Shown here: piece after piece, positions 23,014-34,794 of the stretch
Numbering within the stretch: the first letter of the stretch is position 1
Layout: each line of letters begins with the position of its first letter
NCBI GenBank assembly: GCA_029204225.1
Contig: MU831935.1
Span: 32,087-96,086, forward strand
Source of the DNA: Diphasiastrum complanatum
Lineage: Eukaryota > Streptophyta > Lycopodiopsida > Lycopodiales > Lycopodiaceae
Reading direction: 5' to 3'
Length of the DNA stretch: 64,000 nt
Notes under the pieces: model-generated
Seen by the model: only the letters and a program-made list of their open reading frames with translations
Told to the model about the DNA's origin: nothing
Database searches by the model: none
Translations under genes and position numbers: made by a program

Positions 23014-24173
23014 GATTCTAATGTTTCTTCAACTTTTAGGTTCTGTCCTAAAGCACTTAGCACTCACTTTTCTCTCAACAAATGATAGATAAAGAGATCT
23101 ATGAAGATTTAGGACCCTAAAACACTTCTATCTTGAACCTAGATGGTTTCCAAGCATAGAAAGGAAGATTGAAACACATGCAACACTTTGCACACACTAA
23201 GAATGGATTACAAAATCAAACCAACCTGAACACACTCTTGCTTAAGCTCTCAAACTTTCCAGCAAGTGACCAAATCAAGTTATGGTGTGAAGAGTTACTT
23301 GCATTCTTAGAAAATACCCAAAACTAGGATGCCAAGATTACCTAGTAATGAACAAACTTGATCAACATATGATCAACACACTAAGATATTGATTCAACCT
23401 GTAAAACCACATGTAAACCACACTTCTAAAAGTTTATAGACTCCAGCAAGTGATAAATACAAGATTTAGAGGTGAATGAATGAGCACAGTTAGTGAATCA
23501 CAAGACTAGCTTCACTATCTTGTCAAATCTTGGTGTTTAGATGTAGATCTAAGATCACTTCACATGAGAATGTTCCTCAACCTGTTAAGAACCTGAAAAC
23601 ACACTTGCATAATGGTTAACACCTTCCAGCAAATTTTCCAATCAAATTACATAAGGAGAGTTACTTACATGCTCAACAAAGTACACCAAAATTTATGCCA
23701 AAATTGATGACAATCTTTACAATATGCTCTTCACAATGGAGCTTACAATATGTTCACCCAAAAAAGGGGATCTTTCATCCAAATGGGAGCTTTGCTCAGC
23801 CTTTAGGAGAATTACAACTCACTCAAAAGAGCATTTGTCATCCACTTAAGGAGAAGTTTCATCCACTTAAGGAGAGTGTTCATCCAAGAATGGAGATTGT
23901 CAACAATAGGATTGAAAAGAACATTGTTAGTATTGAATATGCACAAGCCTCACAATCACAAATGATTAGGTGTTATGATCTGATCCAAAATAGTTTATTT
24001 TCAGCCTCTGATCTTCAATAGACCTGAAATATGCTTTTGATCCACAAGTTCAACTCACAAAACAAAGGTTAGTAAGATTTGATCAACAAAGCAATGCAAA
24101 ATCATGCTAGAACTTGATCAAACATCCAAATATCACCAAAAATGGAATACTTACTGTAAATAGAAGCCAACCA
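23014..24173 (-). other. Untranslated leader of young copia
   Basis: 1.16 kb between primer-binding site and gag ATG. It contains loosely repeated blocks with CAACCTG and CCAGCAA words near 23222, 23395 and 23578 (spacing about 175-185 bp). An antisense frame (23695-24021, 108 codons with HPLKE repeats) is open on the plus strand but has no recognised domain. Confidence 0.75.
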
Positions 24174-24185
24174 GCTCTGATACCA
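24174..24185 (-). other. Primer-binding site of young copia
   Basis: The minus strand TGGTATCAGAGC abuts the 5' LTR exactly. This is the standard complement of plant initiator tRNA-Met used for minus-strand priming. Confidence 0.92.
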
Positions 24186-24839
24186 TGTGAAAAATACAGA
24201 TCCTAAGTGGATCTAAACTCCAAGATCATTGGCTTGAATGCTTGCACTCCAAACTACATAAGCTAGGAATTGGCAACACATTCTATGCTACCTAGAATGC
24301 AAAGAACTTGATCAAAAAGCATTTATCACAAATGGAAACTTCCATAAACATCAAGTGCGGCCCAAAATAGCATTATACAGTCCATATACATCAGCCTACC
24401 ACTTTTGGAAAGCACCTAAGATCATACACAATAGCTTGAAGACAATACACACAACAATGCTCTCAATGGAGGAAGAAACAATGACAATGATCTATTGATC
24501 TCAATGAAGCATACAAAAGGTTTCTCCAACCTGTTCTCCACGACTTCCCTACTATTTATGGATGAGGAAGATGACTCTCTCTCCTCTCTCTAGAAGGTAC
24601 TTGACCCTAGATATTCCCTATATAGGAAAAATAGCTAAAAATGGCTTATATGACCAAAATACATCAAAATGGTCTCATTTTGAAGGGTATGAAGTTTGAC
24701 ACTTCATCATACTGAAAAAATACAGTAAATAAAAACATTGTGGCCTGGTTCACACGTGTGAAACTCCAGAACCAAAACTATTTACAATTTTAGCCAATTT
24801 AGGCCTCAAACTAGCTAGGAAATGTTGACAATTTTCACA
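24186..24839 (-). repeat. 5' LTR of young copia with promoter
   Basis: 654 bp, same ends as the 3' copy and flanked outside by CCAGT. Transcription should start on the minus strand downstream of the CTATATAG box at 24625-24618. Palindrome TTCACACGTGTGAA occurs near the outer end (about 24749-24762). Confidence 0.95.
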
Positions 24840-24844
24840 CCAGT

Positions 24845-26340
24845 CACTCGATCCACACATGACTCACCACCGAGACTTGTTCCAAGACTACAAGTCATTC
24901 ACCCACACTCGTGTTGTGTAACTTGGATACAATTCATCTCATTCTATTGAGGGTGAGGAAATAGTCAGGGTTGAATTTCATAAAGGTGAAGTAAAGTTGT
25001 TATCCAATGTTCTTCATGCTCCAAATTTGAGCAAAAGTCTGCTTTCAGTAAGTAGAATCACTGATTCTAGTCGTAGGGTTGAATTTTATACAGAGGGCTA
25101 CACCATTCTTGAAGTCTAGGAAAGTTTTAGCTTTCGGTAGAAGATGTGGCTATCTTTACAAGCTTGATCACTGCTATTCTACAAATAGTGAAGCTCTTCA
25201 CACTTCTACTTTTGAATCGACTAATATGTTATGGCATTTCAGATTAGGCCATTTAAATTTTGATAGTATTCAACAAATGTCAAATCAGAATTTAGTGCAA
25301 GATCTTCCATCTATTAGCAAATCAACTTGTCCATGTAAAAGCTATATTATCAACAAACATTCTAGAAGTCCATTCATTTACGATTTAGTTCATTCTTTTA
25401 AAGGTTTGCTAGATCTTGTACATAGTGATATTTGTGGATCAATGTAGACTGCTTCCACAGACGGAGCCCTCTATTTTCTGACATTCATTGATAACTTTTC
25501 TAGAAGAACTGTCACTTATTTTTTGAACAACAAATTAGAAACATTTGAGTTCTTCAAATAGTTCGAGGCATCTGCAAAAAAATAGACCCAGAGGAAGATC
25601 AAAGCTATACGTACTGATGGAGGGGGAGAATTCATCTCCACTAAATTCAAGGAGTTCTGCAAGGCAAATGGAATACATCAACAATACACAACTAGCTACT
25701 AACCTCAGTCCAATGGTGTAGCTAAAAGTAAGAATCGGACACTCATCGAAAGTGCCAAGAGCATGTTGGACCATGACTCTCTTCTAAAGAATTTTTGGAT
25801 AGAAGCTGTCACTACAGCTACCTATCTCCAAAATCGATCCGTCACAAAGGTCCTGAATGGAAAAACACCTTATGAGGTATGGACAGGATCGAAACCATCA
25901 CTCAAGCATATTCAAGTGTTTGGATGCATAGCCTACTCTCATATTCCTACTGATCTAAGAAAGAAGTTGGATAAAACCAGCATAAATTTGATCTTCATCG
26001 ACTATCCCCCAGATCACCAGACATACAAGCTCTACAATCTGGACACCCATAAAGCATTCACGAGTAGAGATGTCGATCATCGACCACAAGGGAAAAGCTC
26101 CATCGAATTCAGATCCTAGAGTCAACACCAGTTTTGAACTCGAGACTGATCAGAAGATTGACACCGACTCTGACAATGAGTCAAGCCCTCAACCAGTTGA
26201 ATCGCATCAGAGGATCAAAGTTCAACCTAGAAGATCGAACCGATCCAGACAGCCTCCATCCCAATTTATGGATGATCCAGCCTACTACTTTGTGCAAGAA
26301 CTGTTATGGCCATATTCAGCTAAGGACATGGAATAGTCCT
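24845..26340 (+). pseudogene. Older copia element, right part: protease to RT start
   Basis: Plus-strand frames give protease end (EEIVRVEFHKGEVKLLSNVLHAPNLSKSLLSVSRI), pre-integrase MLWHFRLGHLNFDSIQQMSNQN, integrase LDLVHSDICGSM, FIDNFSRRTVTYFL, IRTDGGGEFISTKFKEFCKANGI, NGVAKSKNRTLIESAKSM (catalytic Glu region altered), EVWTGSKPSLKHIQVFGCIAYSHIP, then a Ser/Pro/Arg linker. Numerous stops and a frameshift near 26070. It ends near 26340 before RT proper. Confidence 0.85.
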
Positions 26341-26385
26341 AATATGGTAGACCAGCCCTCCAGTATTTGAGTTTATTGGTCATGT

Positions 26386-26649
26386 CTAGATTTTATTCCA
26401 CGTCGAGGCTTGTTGGTGACTAGTAAGCTTGAGAGAACCCCGACACTCTAATTGAGACATATTTGCACTAACTCTAATGCACTCCAAAATATTGTTGCCA
26501 CTCTTGTCTATTCCCTCTGGTATTTCTTGTTCTCCCATATAATCCAATTCTTTCAGCTCATCATTGTCTATATTCATCTCTACCAAGTTCTCCTCATCTT
26601 GACAAATCTCTACATCCTCACTAGGCGTTTTCTTATGCCTAAAAACCAT
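26386..26649 (-). pseudogene. Unrecognised acidic open frame
   Basis: A minus frame of 87 codons, rich in Glu/Asp (for example EDVEICQDEENLVEMNIDNDELKELDYMGEQEIPEGID). No domain recognised. It lies just downstream of the gag-like pseudogene on the same strand and may belong to the same element. Confidence 0.25.
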
Positions 26650-26675
26650 TTTTATCCATGTTCTCTATTGCATCA

Positions 26676-27608
26676 TCAATGAGAGGAAGCAGAGGCGAGG
26701 GAAGCATTAGAAGCAGGGAGAATAGGTAGTTCATTGCAAATAGCAACAGGGGGTGGAAGCGTAGCTAACGATGTTTGCCTAGTACGACGTCGTGACGCGG
26801 AAGGCGAGTCAGAAATGATGATCTCGCTACGTGGACGACGTCGACTATGTGAGCTGGAGGCCTGTTGAGATGATTCGGCCGGTGCTTCTTCATAAATAGA
26901 AAGCACATAATCCAGTTGATAACCATGGATTTTATTTTCAAGGTGGGAGGCTGCTAGGAGAGATAACAAGGGGCCAGTAGCAAACTGCTACTTGGTATTG
27001 CTCTTAATGGCTCGTTTGAGCTCTCCAAAAATAGTCTTGAACCAGTTATATGGTTCCAGAGGGGCCTTGGCTATTTTAACATATGACTCAACTATCCTAT
27101 GCAATATCTGAGAAGTAATGTGATCTTTCATGAGGTTGCCAACCATCAGGAAATTGTTAAGGAGCTGAGCAACGGTGTGTATGGCAGACTTAGTAATGGC
27201 TTCTAGGAGGTAGTCGTCATTGGTCCAATGCAAATCATTTGTAACGTCAATATAAGACTCAATAGCTTGTTTGGCTTGCTTATGGTTTGGTGAGGCTTGG
27301 GTACCAGATGCTATCCCTAGGGCAGCAAGGGCGGCCTCAGTCATGCGCACCTTGTGTGTGGCTCCCTGGAAAGTAATATAAAACTTGGATTTCTCCTCCT
27401 TCCGAGTATTGAAGGCAAGAGTAATAAAATCCATATTTATTCTCCCTGAGAAGGCTCTCTCATGAATACCCATTGCAGTAAGCAGAGGCTCCGCAAGGGT
27501 CATCCACTAAGTGACCATGCTTGTGCTAGGAAGGATCATGATATCCGTTGTAGATGGGACATTACGATAGATAGTATAATGAGGCGACTGAGATGTATTT
27601 GTGGAAGA
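26676..27608 (-). pseudogene. Gag-like retroelement protein, broken by two amber codons
   Basis: One minus frame of about 310 codons from MSSTNTSQSP (27608) to the stop at 26676, interrupted by two TAG codons (27506-27504 and 26990-26988). It contains an alpha-helical core (VRMTEAALAALGIASG, SAIHTVAQLLNNFLMVGNLMKDHITSQILHRI, NWFKTIFGELKRAIK) and a C-terminal Ser/Arg-rich tail (SSHSRRRPRSEIIISDSPSASRRR). The layout fits a gag or putative plant transposon protein, but I cannot name the family with certainty. A gypsy integrase of the same strand lies 1 kb upstream. Confidence 0.45.
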
Positions 27609-27749
27609 CATGATGAAAAGAAATGAAAAGTAATACGCGCGAGTATATATCAGAAAGTAGTTCAGAAAGTTCTGAAGGCTTTGGCCGCTGGAAAATTTGG
27701 CAAGAGCTTCGCTAGCACAAGTGAGGAATAAATCAAATTCAGCCAACTT

Positions 27750-28439
27750 ATAGGTGAATTTGGAAGGTCCATTACACTGATTTTGGCTGATAAGTTCTAA
27801 ACAGAAATTTGCAAGCTTGTATAGTACTGTGAAAGTAGACTATAAAAATCTCGGCGAAAGTTTTTGAGGCTTTGATGCCACCCGGCGAACATTTTCCAGG
27901 GTTGGCGAAGGATGAACCTCCGCCCAAAAGGGTCCTTCACCCAAGTATTGTTATAAATGCAAATTTTCAAGATCTGAACCTATGGCTAACCTAATTTTGA
28001 CATTTTAAGACCATCTAGCATGTCAACGAAGGTTTCTAAGAAGAGTAAGGTGCTCAGCGAAGGTTCCCAAAATGCCATATTGCTGATCATTCACCTAACT
28101 CAAAAAAGAGACTTTTCTTGAAAAAGAACCTTCGCCCATCCCAATATAGATATATCTGAAGTGGATGTACAATCTGAAAGCTCAATGAAGGTTTCCAATA
28201 CTGTATAGGCAACTTATGACCGAAATAGTGATTGTCTAAGTCATTTCCCATGAAAAAATTATCTTTTGAAAAAAAAATTCTTCCTCTTTTTCCATTCTGA
28301 TGACTTTTCTGACTTTTGCTCACCAGTCTCTCTTCATTTTTTTTTATTTATTTTCTCTCTTTTCTAAACAAAACTTAACAATTAAATATTGAAAACAAAA
28401 AACTGAAAAACAATCAAAAATTAAAAATTATTTAGATCA
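27750..28439. other. Unassigned, AT-rich, no gene
   Basis: No recognised frame. It contains repeated CGAAGGTT/GAACCTTCGCC words near 27850-28200 and a T/A homopolymer-rich stretch at 28260-28440. Confidence 0.3.
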
Positions 28440-29105
28440 TGCTTGCTGAACTGGTGGAGCAGGCTGTCAAAACTTGCGTAATCGGCTGCCATTCAGAGGA
28501 GTATCAAATCGTTTCCCACCCAAGTGCTCAAGAATCACTACTCCATAGTTCATGATTTCCTTCACTTTATACGGGCCTTCACCGGTAAACTTCATTTTTC
28601 CCTTGATCAGCTTGGTATTGTACATCAATGCGAGATCTCCTGCTTTCAGATCCTTTTTGTGCAATCGACAATCGTGCCATGTCTTGCAGCGGGCTTTCTC
28701 TGCTGCTAAGGCATGAACAACCATCAATCTTGTTTCACATAATTTGTGCAATGCTTCATGACGTAGTTGTAAAGACTTATTATCATTTAACCGTTTTGTT
28801 GCCACTATGCGTAAAGATGAAATCAAAAATTCAATCGGCATGATAGCATCTTGACCATAAACCAGTTGAAAGGGTGTTTGATTTGTACTACTTTTGTAAG
28901 CGATTCTGAATGCCCATAAGGCTGCATACACTTTATGCTCCCAATCAGACCGACTTGCTTCAACTGTTTTCGTCATAATAGTGTAGAGAATCTTATTGGA
29001 AGATTCAGCCTGGCCATTCCCTCTAGGATAGTAAGAAGTTCTAAATCTGTGTATAACAAAAAAATCTTCCAGTAAACACTTTATTGTTTGATTAACAAAG
29101 TGTGT
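28440..29105 (-). pseudogene. Ty3/gypsy integrase C-terminal part
   Basis: The minus strand reads HFVNQTIKCLLEDFF, RFRTSYYPRGNGQAESSNKIL (catalytic Glu region), then a 169-codon open frame with WEHKVYAALWAFRIAYKSSTNQTPFQLVYGQDAIMPIEF, HKKDLKAGDLALMYN, GKMKFTGEGPYKVKEIMNYGVVIL and LNGSRLRKF. This is the end of a gypsy integrase including the GPY/F module, with no chromodomain visible. The RT part is missing. Confidence 0.85.
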
Positions 29106-29640
29106 ATACTGGTCACTGGTGCACAGTTTCTACTTTATAGAGGCTTGCTAAGCTCAGCAGAGGGATTATTATGGTCATGTCGTACCACGTATTGGCAGAA
29201 GTGTTGGGACTTGCTCTAGTCTGTGGCATCCTTGCCATGTAGGACTGCCCTAAGAAGAATTGAACTCTATGTATAGTGGTTATTGTAGAGAGAGAAAGTA
29301 CAATTTTAGTTGGCTTTCAAATTGTGTGTCTTTTCTATCAGCCTATGTGTGTTTGATAGCATAACTGCACTTGTGATTGATCATGTTAGCATGTGCCACC
29401 ACATCTCTTGGGCTTATGAATGGACATTTTTTTTATGGTTCTCTCTTTCCAATATTCAAAATTGGGCTATGATTGTTCAGTTTGCCATCATATACGCATG
29501 ACAATGACCCATGGTGACCAAATGGTGATCAAATGACCCATGGTGATCAAATGGTGATCAAATGACCCATGGTGATCAAATGGTGCAACTCGAATCTACC
29601 AACCATAGTGGACAATTGCATCATTGATGTAAATCTTATT
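29106..29640. other. Unassigned spacer with a 29-bp tandem repeat
   Basis: No gene seen. The plus frame 29310-29501 is Cys/Leu/Ile-rich without a domain. The repeat at 29504-29589 is listed separately. Confidence 0.3.
29504..29589. repeat. Three tandem copies of a 29-bp unit
   Basis: The unit begins ATGACCCATGGTGA and continues CAAATGGTGATCAA. Copies start at 29504, 29533 and 29562, with one base difference between the first and second and a shortened third. Each unit itself holds two related GGTGATCAAA words. Confidence 0.9.
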
Positions 29641-31140
29641 AATCTACATACAAGCTCCATTGGAATTTCTATCTTTTTGCACCTATCCACATTGAACTTC
29701 TTGAGAATTGAAGTAGCATATTTTGATTGACAAATGAATCTAAATTATGACGTCTTACTACTTCAATGCCCAAAATATAGTGTAAAACTCCTAGATCTTG
29801 CATTTTGAACTCCTTGTTCAATGCCTTCTTGTTCTCACTGATAATATCTACATTGTTTTCACAAAATATTATATCATCTACATACAATACAAGTATAATT
29901 ACATCACCATGACAAAATTTAAAGTACAAGGAAGGATCTAAATCACTTGGATTGAGCTCAAGTGAAATAAGAAAAGATTCCTCATGGTGCATATTGTTGT
30001 GGTCTAGAATATTGCATGTTGCATGGGTTGTACCTACAACTTGATGTGGTATGAGTGGTCGTGTCACAAGTATACAATGTTGCGTTTCGTAAGGTCTATG
30101 TGATGGACACTCATTACCGATATGTGCTCCATGACATTGTGGGCACCAAGTGTCGATCTACAAATATCCATGTGTGATTTTCAAGCAATGCATTGTACTC
30201 TATGATCAGAGCTTGATACCAATCTTTTGAATCTAATGCTTTTTGAACACTTGTAGGTTCATCAAAAGAAGTGAAGAGAGCATGAGAGATGTTACCAACT
30301 TCGACTTGCCTTCCCTTATCAAGATAGGTGAGCCTCAAGGGCTCAGATTTGGATCTAGAAGATCTTCTTAGAGACATGAGATCTTGAGATTCCTCCTCTT
30401 CAAATCTCGGGCCATCTCCATCAATGACTTGATTTTTTTTGTTGTTGAGAGGATGCTTGATCAAGTGAGCTTGATGATGCTCTATTTTGCATGAAAATGT
30501 TTTCTTCGTGAAAGATTACATCTCTAGTAGTTACAATATTCTTAGTAGAGAATACATAAATCCTATAAGCTTTACTTGATGAACTATAACCAACAAAAAT
30601 TCCTTTTATTGATGTAGAATCTCCTTTTTCCCTCACATCAAAAGGTACATGTACAAAACATATGGATCCAAAGATCCTCAAATGACTAACATTTACTTTT
30701 TTCTTAAACAAAAGTTCATATGGTGTTCTACCATCAAAGCAATACTTGGTAATCCACAAAGCTCTTGAACTTCAAAAAAATCTCAAACACCATAGATTTA
30801 GTAGACAAGAGATATATCCAAGTATATCTACTATGATCATCAATAGATGTGACAAACATAGTTGCTCCTCCATTGCTTTTAGTACTTGAAAAGTGCACAT
30901 CCGAGTGGATTAGATGCAAAACTTGAGATGATCTACTTGAGGATCTCGGAAAAGACAATTTATGTCTTTTTGCTAAGGCTCGTACGAGCTTCACATGCCT
31001 TACCACTTTTTGCCAAGATCTTGGGCAAGCCAAGGACTTTTTCATCTTTTCACATTGTCTCCATAGCTTTGAAGTTGGGATGGCCCAATCTTTTATGCCA
31101 AAGCTCGATTTGTGAAGGGTTTCACAAGTTTCTTGTTTGA
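29641..31140 (-). pseudogene. Copia remnant of the young element's family (pre-integrase, integrase, RT)
   Basis: From high to low coordinates: decayed pre-integrase (near 31060), integrase LHLIHSDVHFSSTKSNGGATMFVTSIDDHSRYTWIYLLSTKSMVFEIF, integrase C-terminus FDGRTPYELLFKKKVNVSHLRIFGSICFVHVPFDV and IFVGYSSSSKAYRIYV, linker with RLTYLDKGRQVEV and FTSFDEPTSVQKAL, then RT VILVLYVDDIIFCENN and LGVLHYILGIEVVRR. Much is deleted between. Unlike the young copy it keeps the HSRYTWIYLL strand. Confidence 0.83.
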
Positions 31141-31844
31141 TCTAGTATCTCATCAAGCTAGTTTTTGAGGAGTGTGAAAATTGGCAAAATCTAGCTTGAG
31201 TATTTTGCATATCCTTGTACATATGAAAATCCGTGCGTGGAAAGTAGTCATAATCATGTTAGATCTATGTTGAGTTAGAGGTACTTGAAATTTAGTAGAC
31301 ATCAATCCATGTGTTAGTAGTTGATTAGGCCATTTTTGGCATTGAAGGCAATTTGAGCAAGTACACATGTAAAGTCGTGATAGGCCAAACATAGAGTGTG
31401 ATGTGGATCGAGCCTAGGTTAGGCTTGTTACATTTGTCATGATGAGGTTGGATGTGTGACACTTCCCTATGTTTTGGCATGAGGGCTAGTGACCAATCAA
31501 AAGCTAGAAATCCACCAAATTGGTCCAGTCAAGCTTGAGGGTCAATATGTCACTAATTCATTCATATTTAGAGGAGGAAAAGAAGGGGTCCAATCATGTA
31601 TCACTCCCCTTGACCTCTAGTTGCTACTTATTGTGTGTCTTAGATCAATTCTATGTGAGTTTTTTGGAGTGAGAGTTTCTACATCTTGAGTCAAATTGGC
31701 TTTCTCTCTCTACCCAAGTTTAGAGCAAGGCTTTTCCACACTTAGTATTTTCTTTGACAAGTCTCCATACATGTGAATGTACAGTCTTAGGAGATCATAA
31801 TCACATGTTAGGTCACTCCCACACATGTGAAATTCAACAAAATT
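31141..31844. other. Unassigned, no gene
   Basis: No recognised coding sequence. A minus frame at 31392-31153 (Cys-rich, no known domain) is probably chance. Confidence 0.3.
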
Positions 31845-31975
31845 TGTGTAATCGATTGCCATTTATTGGAGTATCAAATTGTGTTCTATCTAGATGTTCT
31901 AATATCACTGCTCCATAAGATAGGATTTTCTTGACATGATAAGGTCCCTCACCAATGAACTTCAATTTTTTTCTG
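31845..31975 (-). pseudogene. Second scrap of the gypsy integrase end
   Basis: It is colinear with 28475-28600: shared words include GGAGTATCAAAT, CACTGCTCCATA and CCTTCACC/CCCTCACC spacing. It encodes on the minus strand the same GEGPYxVK and LNGxRL module. It is only about 130 bp long. Confidence 0.65.
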
Positions 31976-32666
31976 GCCAAAAAAAAAATTGCTTCTTTTC
32001 TACTTTGCCTTAAATTTTTTGCTTTCTCCTTGAAATTTTTTATATAAAACTATATAACTATGCCAGTTTATCAACAGTAAGTTGTTCAACAAGTACATAC
32101 TAAAACAAGACTTTTCAAAATTGCAAGTGATTATCGCTCTTGATGCTAGTGGGGTCCCAAACTCATGGATGATGGACGAGAATAAGGATGCAATTGTGAA
32201 AGACAACTTAATGGCCTACTTTATGGATAAACTGTTAGTAATTTAGAAATTATGAAATGAATGAAGAGCTGATTCTTGTCACTAGAACTTGGATCCAACA
32301 AGTGGTTGAAATTTAGCCATACACAACCTATGAACAATCCTTGACAAGCTTGACTTAAGCTCTCAAAATCGATCTATAAAGGCCTATAGACCTATGTCAA
32401 TGAACCATCAAAAGTTTCTATAATCTTAGGTGCCTTTCCATGTAGTTGGATCGAGTTAGTTTGTGACATTGACTATTTTCACTCTGTCTTTTTGGTTTGC
32501 AGTGTATCTCTATCCATAATTAACCAATTCAATATGGCTCTAGCCTCTATGCATTGTTAATTTTGCCTCTTTCCAATTTATCAATACGATGTTCTTTTGA
32601 TGCATTTATTGATGACTTTTGACTTCATTTAACACTAGCTAAACTATCCCAACAAAAAAAAAATAG

Positions 32667-32707
32667 TATGATGTGGGTGTGTGGGTGTGTGTGGGTGTGT
32701 GTGTGAA
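32667..32707. repeat. (GTGTGG)-type simple repeat
   Basis: Imperfect run of TGTGGG and TG dinucleotides, about 40 bp. Confidence 0.85.
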
Positions 32708-33547
32708 GTGCGATAAAAATATTTTACAAAGTGGCAGCATTTAGATAACAAAACATCAAGTATGTGCAACTTCTCATATGTAAGTAGAACAAAAACAAAT
32801 GTTTGCTTTTATGTAGCATTTGGGACAAGGTTTTTTGACAAAAGCATAGTCTTGTATAAGTTTGCATATGACAATGTATGGTCTTTGTAAGATTATATCA
32901 AAGATATGGAAGAACCGCCATCATTAGGTGTATGAAAACAGCCTTCAAGTCCCATGTTGCAATTTATAATCTCTCATTAAACCATCACTTTTATACAAGA
33001 AGTAGAATCTGATGTTATCAGGCTGGGGGACTCTAATAATGTCCAGAGACATAGTGTAAAATCAAACATTATCATGGTATTTCTAAGAGTTTACCACATT
33101 AATTAGTTTTTCGCACGTTTATCTACCTAAGTGAAACCTAGATGGTCCACCATAACATAAAGGGAAGTAGGAGAACTGTAACAAATATGTTAAATTTGTT
33201 CCTAAGTTTCAAAAAAATCAAAACAATGTGAGAACCTAAATAGTAAGCTTTAGACCACTTGTCATCAAAAAATCTACCACACACACTCCTTGACCAAATG
33301 TATCAATGTGTCTATATAGACATTCCAAGGAGGAAAGAGGAAACAAGTGGTATAAGACAAGCAAGCATAGAAGTAGCTTGACTAATTGGAAGCAAGTGTT
33401 TGCCACAACCATGATGTCAAACATGTCTAGACCGTATAGTGTAGCCCCTAGCTAATGTTAGAAGGATAGGTCTATTTATACATTCTTTCATAGGCTTGAT
33501 TGATGAGTAAAAGCCATGATCTTGTGGAAGTCGATATAGTACTAGTG

Positions 33548-33620
33548 CTTGAGAGAGAGAGAGAGTGATTGAGTGAGTAATTGAGTGTGCGTGTGCGTGT
33601 GTGCGCGCGCGCCTGCATGT
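33548..33620. repeat. Compound GA / TGAG / GT / GC simple repeat
   Basis: GA run, then GAGTGA-like units, then GTGCGT and a GCGCGC core that could adopt Z-DNA. About 70 bp. Confidence 0.85.
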
Positions 33621-34794
33621 GTGAGAATATTGACATGCAAAGAGACATCTAGAGAAAGAACATAAACGTGTGCACACGTGTGGCTTGCGCAAAGCATTCG
33701 AAGACTAGGTTAAATGGATACCATGTTTTAAGCTCTTCTAGCTACTTCAATAAACTTGATGAAAGCACACGTGTGCATGCACAAAATCTTGATCCATTTT
33801 AGATGTCAAAGAATAAATGGTCCTTGGTAAGGCAAACTTCAAATTCTGAAAAGTTGGAGTGTACTTTGATACCATTGGTAAATAATTATTTAGGTGCGAA
33901 ACCACATCACTAACACAATGGTAAAACAATGTTCCCTAAATCCAATAACATAGGCCAAATCAGTTACACATAAACTAATATTCAACAATTAAATGCTACA
34001 TACTATCAAACGTGAATAGACTTGGTATAATTTTTTTTTTTTGATATACTAAAGACTACGATTAATTGCAACTTCTGAGTTCAAAAACTTCTTGCAAATA
34101 GTTTCAGTAAAAATGATCATATTACATGGTCCAAAAATAAGGATTCAAAGGGTACAACAACTGGGAAACCTAATAACAATTATTATATTTAATTTGAACT
34201 GAATAATTCTGATGTGATAATAGGTTAACAAATGTAGAACGTAGGTGATATCCATGTGGATTAAGAGCCGCAAAAAGTTGTTCCAAGTCATTGGCCACAT
34301 TGAGCATCACATAAAGTGATACTATGTGAGAGAACATTCACACTTGCATGTTAAAGATTTGGTAGGTTTAGGTATATTCTTATTCTCATTTCTAACTACA
34401 ATGTCTTTGATATTCATGTGCTAACGTAGCATAAGAAATTCCTTCAATATCACCTTCATCTTTTGAGCACTTGACAAAATAAAATGATACAAGATAATAT
34501 TAATCTGATCAAGCATTCTTCATAGCAATAACAAGGATCTAGGTAAATCTTCACAATAAAAATTAGGAAATATCCACCTGGAAAGTTAAGCACCTAATTC
34601 AAAGGCATGCTTTCCTACTTTCCAAATCAGCTATTGTGTACATACTCAGTTCGATCAAACAAGAATTATGTCGTATGCATCATTTTCCTAGTTAATGTAT
34701 TCCTTGTTGTCCATGTAAATCAAGGTCTCCTTTCAATCAAATGTATTAAAAGCATAAACACAACGACCATGGCATCATGAGTTTGCATGCCATC

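Larger units (their letters stand above)
18437..24839 (-). mobile_element. Complete young Ty1/copia element (6.4 kb)
   Basis: It has two LTRs (18437-19091 and 24186-24839) with TG...CA ends, a 5-bp target duplication CCAGT (18432-18436 and 24840-24844), a primer-binding site for initiator tRNA-Met, a polypurine tract and one uninterrupted gag-pol frame. By eye the LTRs differ at two positions: one extra A in the left copy near 18640 (absent near 24388), and T versus G near 18995/24747. That implies a recent insertion. It sits in an older copia in the opposite orientation. Confidence 0.95.
31976..34794. other. Intergenic, no gene recognised; two low-complexity tracts
   Basis: No convincing frame on either strand. 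It contains a GTGTGG-type repeat (about 32667-32707) and a GA/GT/GC mixed simple repeat (about 33548-33620). Confidence 0.4.

Noticed and set aside
27850-28330. Gene signal in the GAACCTTCGCC-bearing stretch
   Set aside because: No consistent frame; words repeat without order.
29504-29589. CRISPR-like array
   Set aside because: Three units without unique spacers, period 29 with no spacer-repeat alternation, eukaryotic context.
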